From Acidobacteriota bacterium (GTDB taxonomy: Bacteria > Acidobacteriota > Vicinamibacteria > Vicinamibacterales > 2-12-FULL-66-21): a DNA stretch of 9,806 nt. Positions within the stretch are counted from its first letter, which is position 1, and every line of letters starts with the position of its first letter. The notes under the pieces were generated by a model. That model saw nothing but the letters and a program-made list of their open reading frames with translations, searched no databases and was not told where the DNA came from. Positions 6,833-9,806 of the stretch are shown here, piece after piece. Position numbers and translations under genes: made by a program. The stretch lies in assembly GCA_013697225.1 (NCBI GenBank), contig JACCXG010000434.1:1-9806 (forward strand), in the 5' to 3' direction.

Positions 6833-8821
6833 TCACGCTTCGGGGGAACTGGCGCCGCGTCGCGCCAGCTCGATGTACCCCGGCCCGATGGTCTCGTCGG
6901 CTGTGGCGCCGAATGCCGTGAGGAGCTCCGAGATGACGGCGGCTTTGTCACGGGCGTCGCGCTGCGACCACGTGCGCGACTTCAGCTCCAGAAAATACCC
7001 CTCCGCAGCGGGATTCAGCAGCCGGTCGAGGTGGACGTAGAACTCCACGCCGCGGTAGGCCACCAGCCAGCGCCGCCGCTCCTTTTCAACCAGGTGCTCG
7101 GCGGAGGGACGGAAATACTCACGATAGAAACGCGCCGAGTGGGCCGCGGGTGCGAGATAACGAGATCGGAAGAGCATCACGGCGCCGAACCGGGCCTCCC
7201 GCGTGTTGCCGGTGAGCGTCAGGCGGGAGCGTTCCCCGGTAACCGCTCCGGTGTCGTCGAGGATTTCGTCTTCGCGGAACCGCAGGCGCCCCTGCTCGGG
7301 GTCGTCGAAGGACCAGTAGATGTCGTGCTGGCGATAGCGGCTCGAGCGGATCACCGTGAAAAGATCTCCGTTCAGGGCGGCAAGCACCCGGTCCGCTGAG
7401 TCGAGTCGGGCCTTGACCTGCACCTCGAAGCTCTCCTGCTCGATGGCGCCGCCAACGGCCACGAGCTTCTGGAGCACGCTGACCTCACGGCTGCCGAGGA
7501 ATGCGTCAATACGGGTGGCCCAGCCGCGGGCCTCACGTGTGAGGTTCTCTTCGTCGAGCGTGAGCAGGACGCGGTCCCGCATGAGCCACTGGCCGTTGCA
7601 CATCACGTGCACGACATCGGTGGACTTCGACGCGTAGACGATCCGCGCGTACACGCCGCCAGGGTCGCGGGCGAATGCCGGGAGGTTGTGGAGCTGGTGG
7701 AGGTCGATCACGATGAGGTCCGCCCGCTTCCCGGGCTCGAGCGACCCGGTCACGGAATCCAGATGCAGCGCTGCCGCGCCGAGGCGGGTGGCCATTGCAA
7801 GCGCGTCGCGCGCGGGCACGGCGGTGGGATCCCCGCTGCCTCCCTTCGCGAGGAGCGCTGCGAGGCGTGTTTCCTCGAACATGTCGAGGTCATTGTTGGA
7901 GGCCGCTCCGTCCGTCCCGATCCCGACGTTCAATCCGAGCTTCAGCATGGCCGCGACAGGGGCGATACCCGCACCCAGCTTCAGGTTGCTGGACGGGTTG
8001 TGTGACACGCCTGCGCGGTAATTCTTCAGCGTGCGGATCTCCCCCTCGTCCACGTGGACACAGTGCGCCGCGAGCACCTTGGCGTCGAACAGCCCCTGCT
8101 TCCTGACCCAGGGCACCCCCGGCATGCCGTGCGCCTGGCGCAGCCCTTCGACCTCGAGCAGCGTCTCCGAGAGGTGGATGTGCAGCGGCACATCGAACTC
8201 CGCGGCAAGCTCCGCGCAGGATCGCAGGATTTCCGGGGTGCATGTGTAGGGCGCGTGCGGGGCCGGCCCCGGAACGATCAGCGGATGCCCCTTCCACTCC
8301 TCGATGAAGGCGCGCGCGCGGGCGAGCCCCTCCTCGAAGCTCCGGGCGTCCGGCGACGGGAACCGCAGCACCGTCTGACCGCAGAAGGCGCGCATGCCGG
8401 CGGCGGCGGTGGCCTCGGCGACGGCCTCCTCGAAGTAGTACATGTCAGCGAAGCAGGTGATGCCGGAGCGAATCATCTCCGCGCATCCGAGGTGCGTCCC
8501 GAGCCGCACGAACTCGGGGCTCACGAACTCCCGCTCCACCGGCATCATGTAGCCCATGAGCCAGACGTCGAGCCGAAGGTCGTCTGCCAGGCCGCGAAGC
8601 AGCGACATGGGCACATGCGTGTGCGCGTTCACCAGGCCCGGCATGACGACGCGCCCGCCGCAGTCGAGCGTCTCGCTGGCGGTGTATCCCAGCGCGTCCG
8701 GTCCTGTGGCTACGACGGAGTCACCCGTGACGGCCACACCTCCGGACGGATGGATCGAGAACGCGTCGTCCATCGTGAGTACCGTCGCGTTGGTCAGGAG
8801 GAGGTCGCAGGCTGGCGACAT
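6833..8821 (-). CDS. Fusion protein: MtaD-like SAH/MTA deaminase (amidohydrolase) + C-terminal CYTH domain
   Basis: This is a 662-residue, apparently cytoplasmic two-domain protein. Residues 1-440 form a complete amidohydrolase of the 5'-methylthioadenosine/S-adenosylhomocysteine deaminase type, which hydrolyses the adenine 6-amino group to give inosyl products and ammonia. Visible residues: metal ligands H67 and H69 (NAHTHVPMSLLRG), H216 (LHIHLSET), D304 (GTDGAASNNDLDM); catalytic E219; H189 (APHAPYT) and E96 at substrate-contact positions; and H253 in AAHCVH. Residues about 463-650 resemble a CYTH domain: FEVQVKARL (465-473), RLRFRED (512-518), ERSRLTLTG (530-538), EKERRRW (579-585), YVHLDRLL (595-602) and FLELKSRTW (610-618). 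CYTH proteins bind triphosphates in a beta tunnel and include class IV adenylate cyclases and thiamine triphosphatases. Two usual acidic positions are changed (Q468, K614). The frame is unbroken through the linker (441-462). The ATG has a TATGCT box 6 nt upstream. The CYTH assignment is from motifs only. Confidence 0.87.
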   Translation of the reverse strand: MSPACDLLLTNATVLTMDDAFSIHPSGGVAVTGDSVVATGPDALGYTASETLDCGGRVVMPGLVNAHTHVPMSLLRGLADDLRLDVWLMGYMMPVEREFVSPEFVRLGTHLGCAEMIRSGITCFADMYYFEEAVAEATAAAGMRAFCGQTVLRFPSPDARSFEEGLARARAFIEEWKGHPLIVPGPAPHAPYTCTPEILRSCAELAAEFDVPLHIHLSETLLEVEGLRQAHGMPGVPWVRKQGLFDAKVLAAHCVHVDEGEIRTLKNYRAGVSHNPSSNLKLGAGIAPVAAMLKLGLNVGIGTDGAASNNDLDMFEETRLAALLAKGGSGDPTAVPARDALAMATRLGAAALHLDSVTGSLEPGKRADLIVIDLHQLHNLPAFARDPGGVYARIVYASKSTDVVHVMCNGQWLMRDRVLLTLDEENLTREARGWATRIDAFLGSREVSVLQKLVAVGGAIEQESFEVQVKARLDSADRVLAALNGDLFTVIRSSRYRQHDIYWSFDDPEQGRLRFREDEILDDTGAVTGERSRLTLTGNTREARFGAVMLFRSRYLAPAAHSARFYREYFRPSAEHLVEKERRRWLVAYRGVEFYVHLDRLLNPAAEGYFLELKSRTWSQRDARDKAAVISELLTAFGATADETIGPGYIELARRGASSPEA

Positions 8822-8827
8822 GGGTCA

Positions 8828-8833
8828 AGCATA
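8828..8833 (-). promoter_or_regulatory. Candidate -10 box TATGCT, leaderless position
   Basis: Reading the minus strand, TATGCT is followed by six bases (TGACCC) and then the ATG at 8821. Transcription starting about 7 nt after the box would begin at the start codon itself. There is no Shine-Dalgarno between box and ATG. The box matches four of six consensus positions and has the same spacing as the TAAGCT box before the M20 peptidase gene. No clear -35 is visible. Confidence 0.45.
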
Positions 8834-8871
8834 CCGCCGCTCACGTGCAGAGACGGGGGTGTACATAAGGC

Positions 8872-8921
8872 GCGGCGGAAGGGGTGACCGTGAAGCTGGC
8901 CACCCCCTCCGCCGCCTTTTT
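8872..8921. terminator. Strong intrinsic terminator hairpin between two minus-strand genes
   Basis: Arms 8872-8886 and 8901-8915 pair over 15 positions with a single A/C mismatch (8880/8907), closed by a 14-nt loop that can add two more C-G pairs. On the plus strand the stem runs straight into C then TTTTT (8917-8921), the textbook form. On the minus strand the stem is followed only by GCCTTATGT, a poor U-run. The gene it should serve by position is the minus-strand one ending at 8963. The hairpin may be bidirectional, or may block antisense transcription coming out of the deaminase-CYTH gene. Confidence 0.75.
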
Positions 8922-8962
8922 CCTCAGCCGGGCGTGCCCCGGCGTCTTCTCGAGCCCTTCAC

Positions 8963-9658
8963 CTACTGATTCTGGCAGGGCCCCATCGCGCGAATCGACT
9001 CGATGTCGATGGACGCCAGGCGATCGTCAGCCCCCGTGCCCGCGCCGGTCGTGCCGCCACCGGTGCCGGTTCCGGTCGTGCCAGTTCCGCCGGTTGTGGT
9101 GCCAGTCGCGCCTGTGCCCGTCCCGGTGCCCGTCGTGCCGGTGCCGCTCGTGCCAACCGTCGTGTCCGTGCGGTCAGTGCGATCCCCGGTGCCGCCGGCG
9201 CTCGCGCGCTGGAACCAGCCGCGGTCATCGATCTTCCCGCGGATCTCGACGCGCTGGTTCACATACTGCCGCAGTTTGTCGGCGTCCTTGCCGTCGAGTT
9301 TGAGCATCGTGTGGGTGCTCAGCCGCGCCTGCGTCCCGGCGCCTGTCGCTGCTGTCCCAGCTTGTCCCGCCTGGCCGCTCTGGTCCACCTGCCCGCTCGG
9401 CGCACTCGTCTGCGGGCGGGCGTTGGTCAGCACGTAGTCCTGCCCCATCAGGCCCCAGCGCTGGAAGAGGTTCTCGTCGCGGCCGGGGACGTCGCGCTCG
9501 GCCATTACGCAGCCGGTGACGGTGGCGACCCGGTCCTGATCCTGACCGCCGCCGGTCGTCTGACCCGTTCCGGTTGTGCCCTGGGCGTACCCGGTCAGGC
9601 TCAATGCGGCCGCCACGGCAGTCGCGGTGAACAGTCCCCCTAATGAACGATTCTTCAT
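8963..9658 (-). CDS. Secreted Gly/Thr-rich protein, family not named
   Basis: This 231-residue protein has a signal peptide at about 1-25 (Lys/Arg start, AVAAALSL core, cleavage after GYA). The mature protein has a Gly/Thr/Gln-rich linker (26-42), then a folded-looking segment, VATVTGCVMAERD (44-56) to GQDYVLTNARP (72-82). A second Gly/Gln/Ala linker follows (88-110), then MLKLDGKDADKLRQYVNQRV and EIRGKIDD (118-145). Next comes a long tract (167-209) in which 39 of 43 residues are Gly or Thr. The C-terminus is LASIDIESIRAMGPCQNQ. The two folded pieces together look like a small beta-barrel (OB-like) domain interrupted by a linker; this is inference from alternating hydrophobics and the VEIRGKI strand. 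The only cysteines, C50 and C228, could form a disulfide in the periplasm. The start is fixed by the ribosome-binding site AAGGAGG 4 nt upstream; the open frame up to 9709 is not used. Function is unknown. Confidence 0.85.
   Translation of the reverse strand: MKNRSLGGLFTATAVAAALSLTGYAQGTTGTGQTTGGGQDQDRVATVTGCVMAERDVPGRDENLFQRWGLMGQDYVLTNARPQTSAPSGQVDQSGQAGQAGTAATGAGTQARLSTHTMLKLDGKDADKLRQYVNQRVEIRGKIDDRGWFQRASAGGTGDRTDRTDTTVGTSGTGTTGTGTGTGATGTTTGGTGTTGTGTGGGTTGAGTGADDRLASIDIESIRAMGPCQNQ
9032..9160 (-). repeat. Low-complexity Gly/Thr-coding tract
   Basis: This stretch encodes residues 167-209 of the secreted protein. It is made of irregular short repeats of GGC/GGT/GGA and ACC/ACG/ACT codons, seen on the plus strand as repeated GTGCC-GGTTCC-like words. 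The period is not fixed and synonymous codons are mixed, so it is a degenerate repeat instead of a clean tandem array. Strand slippage here could change the length in steps of three or shift the frame. Confidence 0.8.
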
Positions 9659-9662
9659 CGGT

Positions 9663-9669
9663 CCTCCTT
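9663..9669 (-). promoter_or_regulatory. Strong ribosome-binding site AAGGAGG
   Basis: Reading the minus strand, AAGGAGG lies 4 nt before the ATG at 9658 and decides that start over the upstream in-frame ATG at 9709. It is the only full-strength Shine-Dalgarno in the window, and contrasts with the genes at 604 and 8821, which have none. Confidence 0.85.
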
Positions 9670-9673
9670 GATG

Positions 9674-9698
9674 CACTCGGTCTGTGTTCACTCGGTCT
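9674..9698. repeat. Two 10-bp direct repeats in the leader of the secreted-protein gene
   Basis: CACTCGGTCT occurs at 9674-9683 and again at 9689-9698, 15 bp start to start, immediately upstream of the ribosome-binding site at 9663-9669. The two copies are identical over ten bases. The position fits an operator for a regulator or an RNA-level control site, but nothing else in the window identifies a binding protein. Confidence 0.5.
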
Positions 9699-9735
9699 CG
9701 AGGAAACAAAGTGCAAGGGGAAGACCACGCACGAA

Positions 9736-9766
9736 GGCCTCACCCATCAGTACAAGTGTTGAGGCC
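9736..9766. repeat. Inverted repeat with a -10-like box in its loop, upstream of the secreted-protein gene
   Basis: GGCCTCA (9736-9742) and TGAGGCC (9760-9766) are perfect 7-bp inverted repeats around a 17-nt loop. On the minus strand the loop contains TGTACT (9749-9754), five of six matches to the -10 consensus. A TTGGCA sequence (9775-9780) could be a -35, but the 20-bp spacing is too long for a standard promoter. If TGTACT is used, the leader would be about 85 nt and would include the direct repeats at 9674-9698. The rest of 9699-9806 shows no gene. Confidence 0.35.
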
Positions 9767-9806
9767 AGAGGACTTGCCAACGAATAGTTGAGGAGAGCCA
9801 CACCGT

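Noticed and set aside
8054..8887. Plus-strand open frame opposite the deaminase-CYTH gene, near the plus-facing terminator
   Set aside because: It would place a gene before the terminator at 8872-8921, but its translation is His/Arg/Gly-rich shadow sequence while the opposite strand encodes a fully conserved amidohydrolase.
9003..9437. Plus-strand frame with Pro/Val repeats (VPVPVVP-like), resembling a proline-rich surface protein
   Set aside because: It is the complement of the Gly/Thr tract. The minus strand has a strong ribosome-binding site, a signal peptide and structured flanks, and the plus frame has none of these.

Overview
The window is visibly GC-rich and gene-dense, with short intergenic gaps and GTG/TTG starts next to ATG. 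The protein styles fit an Acidobacteriota-like soil or sediment bacterium, possibly Vicinamibacteria: a secreted M20 peptidase, a duplicated FtsX-type exporter with an HlyD-like adaptor, and a secreted Gly/Thr-rich protein. No marker gene fixes the taxonomy, so this is inference. No rRNA, tRNA, CRISPR array, transposase or phage gene was found.

Layout. (1) At 1-548 on the minus strand is the 5' part of selB, the selenocysteine-specific elongation factor, cut by the window edge. (2) A 55-bp divergent gap separates it from a secreted M20 metallopeptidase (604-1893, plus). (3) A likely four-gene plus-strand operon follows, starting at a TATACT -10 box (1963). It encodes a SnoaL/NTF2-like protein (2018-2440), a MacB/LolD-type ABC ATPase (2442-3239), an FtsX-type permease (3233-5602) and a membrane-anchored periplasmic adaptor (5616-6803). 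Stops and starts touch or overlap through most of it. The last three genes make up the inner-membrane and periplasmic parts of a tripartite ABC exporter of DevBCA/MacAB type; no outer-membrane TolC-like partner is in the window. (4) Convergent to this, on the minus strand, is a 662-residue protein (6833-8821) that fuses an MtaD-like S-adenosylhomocysteine/methylthioadenosine deaminase to a C-terminal CYTH (class IV adenylate cyclase / triphosphatase) domain. (5) Upstream of it are a strong hairpin terminator (8872-8921) and a second minus-strand gene (8963-9658) for a secreted protein with a long Gly/Thr tract. Its leader carries two 10-bp direct repeats and an inverted repeat.

The most unusual item is the deaminase-CYTH fusion, which joins two nucleotide-acting modules and has changed residues at two expected acidic metal-binding positions of the CYTH domain. 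A second observation is that the M20 peptidase and the fusion gene each carry a TA(A/T)GCT box exactly 6 nt before the ATG. That spacing predicts leaderless mRNAs; the exporter operon has a related TATACT box but a normal leader and ribosome-binding site.
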